From NCBI RefSeq assembly GCF_037975245.1, contig NC_092568.1, positions 41,219,631 to 41,283,630 on the forward strand: a stretch of DNA of 64,000 bases. Direction: 5' to 3'. Shown one piece after another: positions 34,901-47,651 of this stretch; the stretch's first letter is position 1; each line of letters opens with the position of its first letter. The notes under the pieces were generated by a model that saw nothing but the letters and a program-made list of their open reading frames with translations, had not been told where the DNA came from and did not search any database. A program made the position numbers and the translations under genes. The stretch comes from Apostichopus japonicus (lineage: Eukaryota; Echinodermata; Holothuroidea; Aspidochirotida; Stichopodidae).

Positions 34901-35319
34901 CTTGGTTTTTGTAACATTAAGGCTCCTGTAGTACTAGGGCTATACTAGCTAGCTTGGCTTCTGTAACATTAAGGCTCCTGTAGTACTAGGGCTATACTAG
35001 CTAGCTTGGATTCTGTAACATTAGGGCTCCTGTAGTACTAGGGCTATACTAGCTAGCTTGGCTGAACACTGTAACATTAAGGCTCATGTAGTACTAGGGC
35101 TATACTAGCTAGCTTGGCTTCTGTAACATTAAGGCTCATGTAGTACTAGGGCTATACTAGCTAGCTTGGTTTTTGTAACATTTGGGCTCCTGTAGTACTA
35201 GGGCTATACTAGCTAGCTTGGATTCTGATACATTAGGGCTCCTGTAGTACTAGGGCTATACTAACTAGCTTGGCTTCTGTAACATTAAGGCTCCTGTAGT
35301 ACTAGGGCTATACTAGCTA
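31967..35319. repeat. Long minisatellite, 52-bp unit, about 64 copies (3.35 kb)
   Basis: Every unit carries GTAGTACTAGGGCTATACTA and then GCTAGCTTGG. The remaining part has four types: TTTTTGTAACATT, ATTCTGTAACATT, CTTCTGTAACATT and CTGAACACTGTAACATT (this last makes a 56-bp unit). The 5' third has almost only the first type. The middle (about 32850-33700) shows a repeated three-unit order with 156-bp period. The 3' third is rich in the last two types. There are stops in all frames, so it does not code. CTAGCTAG and GTAGTAC give local dyads. Confidence 0.96.
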
Positions 35320-36156
35320 TGTGTGGGCCAGTAGGCCTATACCCCAATTTGACCCCCGATTTTTAATAGTAAGGAACTCAGAATATCGTGGATGCAACTT
35401 GTTAAAAAGTTTGACACATGATGTACAGACGTGGGATTTGCACATGTTGATTTGTAGTTGTCTTGCTGGGCCTCTAGCAGTATACTTGACTATTTGGTTG
35501 TTTTAATTGGTCTAGAAATGAATATATGAACACAACATGTGTATGAATACTTTTACGTGCTTCTTAAGTTCCCGGTTACAAACGGTAATATACATTTTAA
35601 ATGATGTTTTACAACTGTCATCATGTATGTATACTGTATACTGTGAAATGTTTGGAACCTAAATAGCCTAGGTATTATTGGGGTTTGACCTGCCCATGAA
35701 TCACTCGTCAAAATGTCGAATGTACTGGTTTTATTTTCGTCATCTGGAGCTAAACTTCTTCATGCCAATGAGTTGTGGGCACTTGGACTGACTGAAGTAA
35801 TTTCAATAAATTGTGCATGAACACACATGTTGGCAGATAAGTCCACATTACCACATCATATGTAAAACCTGTAATGTACATATAGTACATGCTTGCTACC
35901 ATTTGATTTTCCTCTTTACATATTTGCCATACTGTAGGAGATTTGTATTGCACAAGTGCTAAAAATTTGACATTTTGACTGTTTTTTTTTTTATCTACGT
36001 CAGAATGTAAGTTATGTTTTTTCATGCATGAAGAAAATTCTAGCCGAAAAAAAAAATGATGTTTTGTTGCAACTCAATTAAGTGACAAACTATATATGGA
36101 CAACTATCTCTCTATATATATATATCATTAGTACAGTGTACTGAACAAAACTTTAT
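35320..36156. other. Unannotated intronic stretch
   Basis: No supportable feature seen. Poly-A/T runs occur at 35981-35991 and 36046-36055. Confidence 0.45.
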
Positions 36157-38195
36157 GAAATAGGTTGTTGAAATGTCAGCTATTATTTAACTACACTAGA
36201 AGTTGGTTCTAAACATTGTGCAATGCCACAATTTTGTCTCTAATTTCTGTTGTATAGGAAACAATCCGTTTTAAGGCCTGATCCGATTTTTATGACAGTA
36301 ATATGAAGAACAATGAAGGAATAAATGTTACATTGTGCTCCAGCAAACTGGCTGGAATATGGGCTATCCAGTGGTAAAGATAAAATCATGTGTGGAAGCC
36401 TATGGTTACTGATAACAAATAATATGGATCATATAGATGACACATATATATTACAATATTTGGTCAATAGAAATTCTGAATTCAATCAGAACCACCCCAT
36501 CAAGTTGTTTGTTCAGGCAGTAGTTTGAAGAGTTATGAACGTTGGGCCTGAATTCTTAATTACTGCTGTGGCCCTTACAGAGAAGGTACCCTCATCATTA
36601 GCTACTACTTTAGTTCAATAACCCATCAAGATTACGTAATCACAATCAATGTTTGTTTCTTTGATATGCCGGTCTATATTCTCCTGATAGCCGCCTGCTT
36701 GGTATTGATGTGCTATAGTTTGTCATGTTTAAACTGATGCCATTATAGAAGCCCTCCGTTTGACAGTGCAAACCAGTTTTGACTTTAGGTGGATGGTGCA
36801 TGTGGCTTCGACTTTAACTTGGAAGTTTTAAATCACATCGAGTTTACTTGGATTAACAGTTAATTTACATTGGCGCATTTACAGTACTAGGTGAGTTGAA
36901 TCATCTGTTGTTATTATATTAAGGCTGGGTAATATTAGGCAGATTTACAGTAAAGAATCTGTCAAAAAATTGATGTATTTAAATAAGTATGTACACGAAG
37001 GCTCAGAAGAATATATCCACCACTAGCTAGTAACACAAACCTCTAATGTAACTCATATTTCATACAAATATCTTACTACATGTTGATGTAAGTGTTACTT
37101 TCACATACTTGGTGGGAAGGGGGATGGAAGGGTGCAGGATTAACCAAGACTAAATGACACATTTCCTGAGAGACAGGATACAATTATCATCTAAGTCTTC
37201 AAATGATAGCATATGATCTGTCATACTCCAGCCATGGTTCAGCTAATTCTGTTTTCATGTGATGGTAAAAGCCATACAAACTGATAGCTTCAACTTTGAC
37301 ATTTAGGGTTGGATGGCAACTTGGCATATCCATATTTTGTTCTGCATGAGTGTAATAGGAAAAGAAACGAGGATGATGGGAATGTTGGAATTAAGATGAG
37401 ACATGCTGGTTGATGTTAGTAGCCGACCCCTGACCTAGATCATGTGTATAAGCAGGACCTGCAGAACAGAGGATGATGGGAATGTTGGAATTAAGATAAG
37501 ACATGCTGGTTGATGTTAGAATCTGACCCCTGACCTAGATCATGTGTATAAACAGGACCTGCAGAACAGAGGATGATGGGAATGTTGGAATTAAGATGAG
37601 ACATGCTGGTTGATATTAGAATCTGACCCCTGACCTAGATCATGTGTATAAGCAGGACCTGTAGAACAGAGGATGATGGGAATGTTGGAATTAAGATGAG
37701 ACATGCTGGTTGATGTTAGTAGCCGACCCCTGACCTAGATCATGTGTATAAGCAGGACCTGCAGAACAGTTTAATGAGGATCCCTGGCAGCAGCCTGGCT
37801 TTGCTGACAGGCCGAGGTCTTTAACTCCACCAGTTTTACTATTCTGGGTATTATCTTTCTAGTTTCCCTAATTCTGAACCCAGTCAATTGTGCTGCATGC
37901 ACTTCCAAGCTCCAGGTGGTGCTCTATACTTAAGTTACTGCTAAATTGATGATATGATTGACCCCCAGAGTGAGTGGCATGTTTATTGTGATATTGAACT
38001 CTAAGATGGAGCCAGTAGTTGTAAAAGTGGTTATCAAGCTATGGATGACTAAACTCCTCTTAATATAGTATCATGTTGGCTGTGATTAGCTGTGGGCTCT
38101 TAATCACATGGTAAATTACATGTTGATAGTTTTAGATGTCTGTGTATTTTTACACAACTTCAGCATTAGAATTCTACGGTGATGTATAGCAAAGC
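36157..38195. repeat. Segmental duplication, copy 1 (about 2.0 kb)
   Basis: From GAAATAGGTTGTTGAAATG at 36157 to about 38195 the sequence matches 43328-47590 in the same orientation, with small substitutions and indels throughout. Copy 1 lacks the hAT element found in copy 2 and keeps a single GCTGTGAT (38079-38086) at that site. It also lacks about 0.8 kb that copy 2 has at roughly 44309-45112; the junction in copy 1 lies near 37115-37140. Confidence 0.9.
37371..37769. repeat. 100-bp tandem repeat in duplication copy 1, 4 units
   Basis: Units begin GGATGATGGGAATGTTGGAA at 37371, 37471, 37571 and 37671 and contain GACCTAGATCATGTGTATAA. The paralogous array in copy 2 has about six units. Confidence 0.93.
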
Positions 38196-39057
38196 TTAAT
38201 ATATTTCTCTCATCCCTCACTCCCCCCCCCCTCCATCCCCACCACTCTATATTCCATAAAAGATTTGAAAATAGTAATTCGAATATTGAACCTAATCTGT
38301 TCATCCTGCTGCAAAAATCAGCTAAAATTGTGAAATCAAATTTTTCAGGTACTGTAGATATCGCAAGAACATTAAGTGACATTAATGTTTGACAGTTTCA
38401 ACCCATATGCATATATTCATTTGCAATGCTGATTGTCTTTGATCCTATTTCATCTTGTTTAATCATTTCTGGCATACTCTGTATTTCTTTATATCATTTA
38501 TAATGTTATTATTATATACAGTTAACTTTTGAGTTTGTAGACAATCAGAAGAAATCTAAAGGTCGTAAAAGCAATTTGTTCCAAAGTGATCAGCAGTAGA
38601 TTTAGCATTGAAGAAAGAGGATGTTGTTCTTCTTTGATAGTCGCAGGGAGTCACTGACCTTCCATCTTAGTTTCATTCCTGAATATTAAGTATTTGCTAT
38701 ATTCCACCCATTTTTTCAGCAGATCGTTGCTTGATCCTGTCCCTCAAAGGTCAGGTCAAAAGGAGTCTGAGGTAGTATGTTAAGATACATGATATTATAT
38801 AATTAAATCAAACGCGTAATATCCATCCCTAGTGTATAACGATTAGACCAATATCTGTCTTCAGTGTTGTAATGGTGTTTCCCCTAATGTTAAATATACA
38901 GTAGGACTTTTGAATTGTCTGTTGCTTAAAATTAAACTTATAAACCTATAAAAATCATGGATTTTGAACTGTAGATAAACTTACTCTGTTTACCTAATCA
39001 GAAAGTCTCCTCCTGAAAATGATGTGTTTCTAATAAAAATTATAATAAGAATACAGT
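38196..39057. other. Unannotated intronic stretch
   Basis: No supportable feature seen. A C-run lies at 38222-38231. Confidence 0.45.
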
Positions 39058-39420
39058 GGATATATAGAGTGCCGCACACAGAAAAATCACAAAGCGCTTT
39101 ACAAATGTTCAGTCCTTGAAAGTCAGTCAGTTTTGAGAGAGCGTTTTTAAAGGAGTTCACAGATGTTGCACTACGAGATATATGTGATGGTAGATTGTTC
39201 CGTATTGCTGGAGCTGAGAGAGAAATGACCGGTCACTGTAGTAGGAGGTACGGACAGATGGTGTAGACAAAGCAAACCCTATGAAGATGAGTGAAGAGAG
39301 CAAGAAGGCTGGTATTCCAACAAAAGACCAGTCAGATATATTGGTGCCATGCCACCCTGTAAAGCCTTGTATGTGAGCAATGCGATTTTGTATTTCACAC
39401 TGACTTATTATGTATGTTGC
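39058..39420. repeat. Probable ancient dispersed repeat (unclassified)
   Basis: CACAAAGCGCTTTACAA at 39089, the GATTGTTCCGTATTGCTGGAG text at 39193 and the GCCACCCTGTAAAGCCTTGT text at 39351 have the layout of an old interspersed repeat I associate with several animal genomes. That resemblance is from memory and I cannot name the class. A 100-codon minus-strand frame (39157-39459) overlaps it and the start of the next array; it has no motif I can assign. Confidence 0.35.
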
Positions 39421-40725
39421 ACTGTGTGATCTGATAGGACACTCTAGATGTTTCAACACTCTGAGTATGATCTGACTAGATTATGACATCATAATGATGA
39501 TTTACTGTAAGACGCTGTGTGATCTGATAGGACACTCTAGATGTTTCAACACTCTGAGTATGATCTGACTAGATTATGACATCATAATGATGATTTACTG
39601 TAAGACGCTGTGTGATCTGATTGGACACTCTAGATGTTTTAACACTCTGAGTATGATCTGACTAGATTATGACATCATAATGATGATTTACTGTAAGACA
39701 CTGTGTGATCTGATTTGACACTCTAGATGTTTTAACACTCTGAGTATGATCTGACTAGATTATGACATCATAATGATGATTTACTATAAGACACTGTGTG
39801 ATCTGATAGGACACTCTAGATGTTTCAACACTCTGAGTATGATCTGACTAGATTATGACATCATAATGATGATTTACTGTAAGACACTGTGTGATCTGAT
39901 TGGACACTCTAGATGTTTTAACACTCTGAGTATGATCTGACTAGATTATGACATCATAATGATGATTTACTATAAGACACTGTGTGATCTGATAGGACAC
40001 TCTAGATGTTTCAACACTCTGAGTATGATCTGACTAGATTATGACATCATAATGATGATTTACTGTAAGACACTGTGTGATCTGATTGGACACTCTAGAT
40101 GTTTTAACACTCTGAGTATGATCTGACTAGATTATGACATCATAATGATGATTTACTATAAGACGCTGTGTGATCTGATAGGACACTCTAGATGTTTCAA
40201 CACTCTGAGTATGATCTGACTAGATTATGACATCATAATGATGATTTACTGTAAGACGCTGTGTGATCTGATAGGACACTCTAGATGTTTCAACACTCTG
40301 AGTATGATCTGACTAGATTATGACATCATAATGATGATTTACTATAAGACACTGTGTGATCTGATAGGACACTCTAGATGTTTCAACACTCTGAGTATGA
40401 TCTGAATAGATTATGACATCATAATGATGATTTACTATAAGACGCTGTGTGATCTGATAGGACACTCTAGATGTTTCAACACTCTGAGTATGATCTGACT
40501 AGATTATGACATCATAATGATGATTTACAATAAGACACTGTGTGATCTGATAGGACACTCTAGATGTTTCAACACTCTGAGTATGATCTGACTAGATTAT
40601 GACATCATAATGATGATTTACAATAAGACACTGTGTGATCTGATAGGACACTCTAGATGTTTCAACACTCTGAGTATGATCTGACTAGATTATGAAATCA
40701 TAATGATGATTTACTGTAAGAGGCT
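39421..40725. repeat. Satellite-like array, 93-bp unit, about 14 copies
   Basis: Each unit contains CTGTGTGATCTGATAGGACA, CTCTAGATGTTTCAACACTC, CTGACTAGATTATGACATCA and TAATGATGATTTACTGTAAG. Two main types alternate in places (ATAGGACA with TTTCAAC, ATTGGACA with TTTTAAC), so pairs of units were copied together. TCTAGA and GACATCATAATGATG give partial dyads. Confidence 0.95.
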
Positions 40726-42840
40726 GCACACATTGTTACATCAAAACACCTACGTATTGTCTTCTAGTTTAAACTTACCCTTCCTAGTCATATCAAATGC
40801 ATTAAAAATATTAATTCCAAGTTAACAAGTTGCTTGCACAAACACATTTTATGGCAGTTTTTAATCAAAACAGGTCACACTGCATAGTGTCAATAGCCGT
40901 TGATTCAATAATAAATACTTGTTTTTACAATCAGCTGCTAGTTACATAAAGTGGAGGAGCCACAGTACTGGATGCTGTGGGTTAACATATGTTGGCAATG
41001 ATTTGTAATGTTCCTCTGTCTGTGGTCTAATGATGTGTATGGCAGATGTTGATCGTGATCGAACAGCAGCTGTGTTGATGCTAGGAAACCGCCTAGAAGA
41101 GCTGCACTGGTAATTAATGAAACATTTTAGACCATTGAACTACAGACTAAGAGACTATCCATGAGTTTGGCAATTAAAAGATGTCTGAGCCTAGACTCCT
41201 GCTGAAATCAATCGCAGAGTTTGTAACCCATCAAGAGAGTTGTCATCGTGGCCAAGACTAGAAACTGTTCAAGTACTCTAAGCTTTAAAAGCAGCTGGTC
41301 GGTGTTACTACAGTACCTTGCATTTAACTTGCATACTCAAAATCCCATTGGGCTCATCAGATCTGCCTACAGAAGTGCAGTCAACTCATACTAACTCTAT
41401 CAATTTAGTCCAAATATATGTACGATAAGCTGGTTTACTATCCTCAACATCTAATTATAACGACTTTTAGCCTCAACAGAAATAGTAGCATGATACCTCT
41501 TCCCCCCCCCTTTCCCCACACCTCTCTTTCATTTTTATTGCAAAAACCTAGTGATATCCACCTCCATGTTTTGCATAAGTTTGATTTTTATGGATTTTTC
41601 CCGACAGTAATCATAAGTAAAATTCAAAACCTCATTCTAATAATGTCCTTGTCAAAAGTCCAACAATATGAAAGACTATAAAGTACTATGAAACTGAGTC
41701 ACTATATATAGCTGGTTCTGAAATGAGTGTTCGCATTTAATTGTTACATTACTGCTTGAAATGAAAGATACATTATAGCAGCTCCACATGCATTGTCATT
41801 GTTTGCTTGCTTCAAGTCTATACTCGTGTGGAATCAGTTGCATTCTTTGCCTTCTCTTCAGATACCCTAGATAACTTATCATTGTTGTAATATTAAATGC
41901 AGTACTTTTTTCATGGAAGATTGATTTTTTGGGGGGAGTTCTTTCGTACATAGTGTAATGCCAGTTCATACATCTCCATATATGTATATTCATAATTGCC
42001 CATGCTATTGTGACTGTCTTATCAAAATCAATATGAATTTTTAAATTTCCTCCCATAATGCAATGTTAATTGATCCAATTTCACATTTACCTTGTGTTGT
42101 AGGATTAGTATAAAAAAATATTTGAAAAAAAAGAGAAAAAATGTAATAGCAAAAAGTATTGATTTGCAGTTTAATTTTTACTGTGTCTTTGGGTGGTGTG
42201 AGTTAATGTAGTGTTAGAAGAGAAGCAAGTTTCCATTTTCTTCGCTTTCTTTATGTTTGAAACAAAAAGGAAAAGTTAAATAATGCACCGCAGTTTTGTA
42301 AGACGTAGCGCCAAAGAAGAAGTACATAAGAATGTGTAGTAGATGAGGGAGACTAATCATGTATTAGAAGCAATTAAGTCAGTATCTCTTAAAAAGACAG
42401 CCCTAGTTTGACTAACTGGCCCTATACGGAGCTTCTGACCATTTCTTGATATTGTAGAAGAGATTCAAGGAGTTTAAAGTGGCATGTTGGTTGTGATGTT
42501 AGCTCTGCTTAATTATGCCAAAAATGAGGAAATGTCTTTGTTTCCTGTGCATGATAGTGATCAAAGTTGTATATATACATGATATATTATGTATTATCTA
42601 GATATATTGTATAATTAAATCTTATACATTCATTATGTTATATACGCTATATATCGTGTAGCCAAATTAGATATCATTGGGCCATATAGTGATGCCAGAT
42701 AAACTAGACCCTGCACAAGTATGAATCAGGGTTGTCAACCTTTTTGTGATGCAACCGCCCAATTCCAAGGCCAAATTGGGTGATGGAACGTCCCTTGTGT
42801 TTACGGTTAGGATTCCAAAGAAGATACAAACTGTGTTCTA
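40726..42840. other. Unannotated intronic stretch
   Basis: No supportable gene or element. It includes C- and G-runs (41503-41512, 41932-41938) and an AT-rich zone at 42100-42180 and 42560-42660. Confidence 0.45.
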
Positions 42841-43305
42841 TGTTCGACGTCTCTATGTTCCGACAGTACGAAATAGTTTTTGGACTATTTTTACCAACAT
42901 ATTTTCAGACCCAATTTTTCCGGACCCAACTTTTGTTGACCAACGATTTTCGGACCAAATTTTTTTCGGACCAAAATTTTTTGAACCCAAATTTTTTTTG
43001 ACCAACAATTTTTTGGACCAAATTTTTACTGACCAAATATTTTTTGGACTAACATTTTTTGTGACCAACATGTTTTCTGACCAAATTTGTTTGGACCAAA
43101 AAGATTAAGTCTCCCCCAAAAATTTGGTCCAAAAAAAATGTGGGTCAAAAAATTTGAGCCCCCCCAAAAAATTTGGGTCCAAAAAAATTAACTCCCAAAA
43201 ATATTGGGCTCACACAACTAGTTTTCTTGGTAACAACCAAATTTTTGGATAATAAAAATTGCTCCGAATTTTTTTCCTTTTTGTGGGAACATAGAGACGT
43301 CAGAA
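42841..43305. mobile_element. Foldback-type element with low-complexity palindromic interior
   Basis: GACGTCTCTATGTTCC at 42846-42861 is matched by its exact reverse complement at 43286-43301. The left half between them is filled with degenerate GGACCAAATTTTTT units (42890-43105). The right half has the complementary AAAAAATTTGGTCC units (43115-43200), so the whole interior can also fold back. TCTATGTTC is repeated at 15-bp spacing at the left end. Open frames on both strands (Phe/Asp-rich or Lys-rich) are products of these units. The element ends about 25 bp before segmental duplication copy 2. No target duplication was resolved. Confidence 0.6.
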
Positions 43306-45347
43306 CAGAGTAGGGATGTCACCGTGTGAAATAGGTTGTTGAAATGTCGGCTATTATTTATGTGTAGTTACATGTACACATGCAATACTAGAAGTTGGTT
43401 CTAAACATAGCACAATGCCACAATGGTGTCTTTCATTTCTGTTGTATATAGGGGGGGGGTGATCCATTTTTTGCCTGATCAGGTTTGTTTTGACAGTAAT
43501 ATGAAGAACACTGAAGGAATAAATGTTAGTTGTGCTGCAGCAAACTAGCTGGAACATGGGCTATTCAGTGGTAAAGATAAAAGCATGTGTGGAAGCCTAT
43601 GGTCACTGATAACAATAATATGGATCATATAGATGACACATATATTACAATATTGGTCAATAGAAATTCTGAACTCAATCATAACCACCCCATCAAGTAG
43701 TTTGAAGAGTTATGAAAGTTTGGCCTGGTTTCTTCATTACTGAGGTGGCCCTTACAGAGAAGGTACCCTCATCATTAGCTACTTACTTTAGCGCAATAGC
43801 CAATCAAGATTACGTAATCACAATCAATGTTTGTTTCTTTGATATGCCGGTCTATATTCTCCTGATAGCCGCCTGCTTGGTATTGATGTGCTATAGTTTG
43901 TCATGTTTTAAGTTGCCATTATAGAAGCCCTCAGTTTGTCATTTCAAACCAGTTTTGACTTTAGGTGGATAGTGTATGTGGGATCAACTTTAGCTAAGAA
44001 CTTTTGAAATCACATCAAGCTTACAGGATACTAGGATAAACATTTAATTTACATTGGCGCATTTACAGTACTAGGTGAGTTGAATCATCTGTTGTTATTA
44101 TATTAAAGCTGGGTAATATTAGGCAGATTTACAGTAAAGGATCTGTCAATAGATTGATGTATTTAAGTAAGTATGTACACGAAGGCTCAGAAGAATATAT
44201 CCACCACTAGCTAACAACACAAACCTCTGATATAACTCATATACAAATACCTTTAATACTAGTAACATGTTGATGTTAGTGTTACTTTCACATATTAAGA
44301 GGGTAGGGAATGGGGAGGCGGAATTGAGTCAGTACTCTGGTGATGAATAAGTCACTCTTTTAACGTTGAGAATTAAGGTGTAGTCCTATTATTAAGATGT
44401 GTGGATTAAATTTAAATCTCTGAAATGATCTCCTTTATGAACATTAGAATATTGCTTTGCATAACAAATGTCTTTGGTGACCTTGGGTATCATGTACTCT
44501 CAGTATTATGTGATGTAAATTGCTTATTATCCAAGTTTTATTAGTTATCATATAAACGATGAAGTAGTCCTTTTTGTAAGGAAAACTGCTTCAAGGGTGA
44601 CTTTATCCTATGGCATGTAATAATCTTGTTAATTAGTAATTTAATGTGGGAATTGTATGTTATAATTAGGCATTGATTATGTAATGCCCTATGCAAGGTT
44701 TGTCTTTAACCTTACAAACCGCTTCTATGCCCCACCCCCCCACCCCCCAAACGACTGTACTTAATCATATGGAGCTGAACCATGATGCCATGTAATTATA
44801 ATGACCATTTCATATCTAATTTGATTTTTCAAATTTCCAAAGAGTGATGGTTGACCTGGCTGACATGAACATCTTCATCTAGTGACAACTGTCTGATAAA
44901 TCCGATAAGTCTCATGAATCATTATATTGAGGCTTCTTTCATAACTAGAATAGAAATTGAACCAGGTTTAAGTTAGCAACCATGCAGTGCAACAGGGATT
45001 TCTTCACCATGTTCATAGGAATGTTACTTGAGGGATGGTGGTAAGTATGAGACAACATTTTAATATTTGCTAAGGGAATCTGTGTGGCCAGACAATTAAT
45101 GTCTGGTGGAGAGCTTAACCAAGACTAAATGACACATTTCCTGAGAGACAGGATACAATTATCATCTAAGTCTTCAAATGATAGCATATGATCTCGTCAT
45201 ACTCCAGCCATGGTTCAGCTAATTCTGTTTTCATGTGATGGTAAAAGCCATACAAACTGATAGCTTCAACTTTGACATTTAGGGTTTGGATGGCAACTTG
45301 GCATATCCATATTTTGTTCTGGATGAGTGTAATAGGAAATGAAAAGA

Positions 45348-45926
45348 GGATGATGTTGGAATTAAGATGAGACATGCTGGTTGATGTTAGAATCTGACCC
45401 CGGACCTAGATCATGTGTATAAGCAGGACCTGCAGAACAGAGGATGATGGGAATGTTGGAATTAAGATGAGACATGCTGGTTGATGTTAGAATCTGACCC
45501 CTGACCTAGATCATGTGTATAAGCAGGACCTGCAGAACAGAGGATGATGGGAATGTTGGAATTAAGATGAGACATGCTGGTTGATGTTAGTAGCCGACCC
45601 CTGACCTAGATCATGTGTATAAGCAGGACCTGCAGAACAGAGGATGATGGGAATGTTTGAATTAAGATGAGACATGCTGGTTGATGTTAAAATCTGACCC
45701 CTGACCTAGATCATGTGTATAAGCAGGACCTGCAGAATAGAGGATGATGGGAATGTTTGAATTAAGATGAGACATGCTGGTTGATGTTAAAATCTGACCC
45801 CTGACCTAGATCATGTGTATAAGCAGGACCTGCAGAACAGAGGATGATGGGAATGTTTGAATTAAGATGAGACATGCTGGTTGATGTTAGAATCTGACCC
45901 CTGACCTAGATCATGTGATCATGCAG
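45348..45926. repeat. 100-bp tandem repeat in duplication copy 2, 6 units
   Basis: Units start at about 45348 (94 bp), 45442, 45542, 45642, 45742 and 45842. Each carries GACCTAGATCATGTGTATAA or a close variant. Three of the later units share a GAATGTTTGAATT variant that is absent from copy 1, so the array expanded after the segmental duplication. Confidence 0.93.
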
Positions 45927-46239
45927 AAGAGTTTAATGAGGATCCCTGGCAGCAGCCTGGCTTTGCTGACATGTCGAGGTCTTTAACTCCACCAGTTTTA
46001 CTATGCTGGGTATTATCTTTCTAGTTTCTCTAATTCTGAACCCAGTCAATTGTGCTGCATGCACTTCCAAGCTCCAGGTGGTGCTCTATACATAAGTTAC
46101 TGCTAAATTGATGATATGATTGACCCCCAGAGTGAGTGGCATGTTTATTGTGATATTGAACTCAAAGATGGAGCCAGTAGTTGTAAAAGTGGTTATCAAG
46201 CTATGGATGACTAAACTCCTCTTAATATAGTATCATGTT

Positions 46240-47478
46240 GCTGTGATCAGGGGCGGCGATCTGTTTCAAATATTGGGGGGGACATGCAGGCAAATTACTA
46301 TCAAAGCGGAGCTCCACCATTGGTTGGCGCGCAGCGTACAAAAAAAATTTCTGGCTTTGATAGCCCCCAGATCACCGGAAATGGCACTTCTTGGGCTTGA
46401 AACTGACCAACCAGATGTACACTTTTGCCTGAGAACCAAGTTTTTCCTAATAGTTTTTTTTTTTCATTCATAACCTTTTTTTCAAGATTGTCACCAGTCA
46501 CACATCATGTTCTACCTCATTGCATCTCCTGTGGATCATTGCTTTTGTAGGTACTTCTACGTAATGCCCCACAATACCCGTCAGCCCCACTTTTCAAGGT
46601 TTTAAGCCCATTATTTGTTCAGAATTTGAATAATAAATTCACTTCAAAACATACCCATAATGTTGCATAATATTTCATCTATGGACAACCAATATAGAAA
46701 AACCCCCCTCAACCCCTAACAGACCGGTCAAAATTGCACGAGTAGAGGGAAGTATGATGAAGAATGTTGGTCAAGGAATTTTCAAAAATTCAGACACAGT
46801 TAAATTATTGGTGTACAAATATTAAAACCTCTTATAACAGCTACTATAAAACTTCGATATCATAGAAAATACCAAAAAAATATGCACGAGGGAGAGGGCG
46901 GTCTCCACCCTTCATCCCCCTTCCCTTGGCTACTCACCTGCGGTTAGAAATCTTGTAGGAAACAGGCCAAATGGAAACCCAGTGAACCTATATCGATGTG
47001 GATCATATATATGATTGTACGTACTTTCACAAGATGCAAACCAAATTTCATTACGGATGCGGTCCGTCTAGCTATTCATTTCGAAAAAAAAGTAAAAACT
47101 ACTTTCGGTCATATATAGTAAAAAATTGTGACACGTTTAGACAGGCGCCTTGCGAGGAATTTGGGAGGGGCAAAGCTTGTACCCAGACTTTCTAAGCGTA
47201 GCGCCACCATTAGTTGGCGCGAAGCGCAAAAAAAAATTTGGCCGAAAATGCCTCCCAGATTGCTGGAAATGGCACTTCCCAGGCCTTGTAAGTTGCATCT
47301 AAGCATTTTCTATTTTGAAATTACTAGCGATATCATAAAAAAATACAAAACATATGCTTAAAAAAAACTATGCCACCAAATATTGGGGGGGATATTTGAT
47401 ACTATATCCCCCCACCTAAAATATTGGGGGGGACATGTCCCCCCCGTCCCCCCCATGATCGCCGCCCATGGCTGTGAT
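46240..47478. mobile_element. hAT-like non-autonomous element B (1,223 bp) with 8-bp target duplication
   Basis: The ends CAGGGGCGGCGATC (46248-46261) and, reverse-complemented, CATGGGCGGCGATC (47457-47470) match at 13 of 14 positions. GCTGTGAT flanks both (46240-46247, 47471-47478). The paralogous copy 1 has one GCTGTGAT at 38079-38086 and no insert, so insertion with 8-bp duplication is directly visible. This pattern and the CAGGGGCGG ends are typical of hAT. There is no transposase frame. It shares internal modules in opposite orientation with element A at 6.2-8.2 kb. GGGGGGACATGTCCCCCC near the right end is a G/C palindrome. Confidence 0.88.
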
Positions 47479-47651
47479 GAGCTGTGGGCTCTTAATCACA
47501 TGGTCAATTACATGTTGATATTTTTGGACATATTTTTACACAACTTCAAGATATGAATTCTACAGTAATGTATAGCAAACCTCATATTGTTCACACTCTC
47601 ACATGATTCCACATGTTTAGTAGGATTTAGTATTCTATCACATGTGATTGC

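Larger units (their letters stand above)
43328..47590. repeat. Segmental duplication, copy 2 (4.3 kb with insertions)
   Basis: It matches 36157-38195 in direct orientation. The left block 43328-44305 pairs with 36157-37115. The right block 45113-47590 pairs with 37140-38195 and contains a 1.2-kb hAT element. The 0.8 kb at 44309-45112 has no counterpart in copy 1, and I see no repeated ends there to say whether it is a gain here or a loss there. Offset between copies is about 7.2 kb. Confidence 0.9.

Noticed and set aside
31967-35319. TTAGGG hexamers that might indicate an interstitial telomere
   Set aside because: They occur once per 52-bp unit as part of ATTAGGGCT and never in tandem.
42746-43108. 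120-codon Phe/Asp-rich frame
   Set aside because: It is a translation of degenerate GGACCAAATTTTTT units inside a foldback element.
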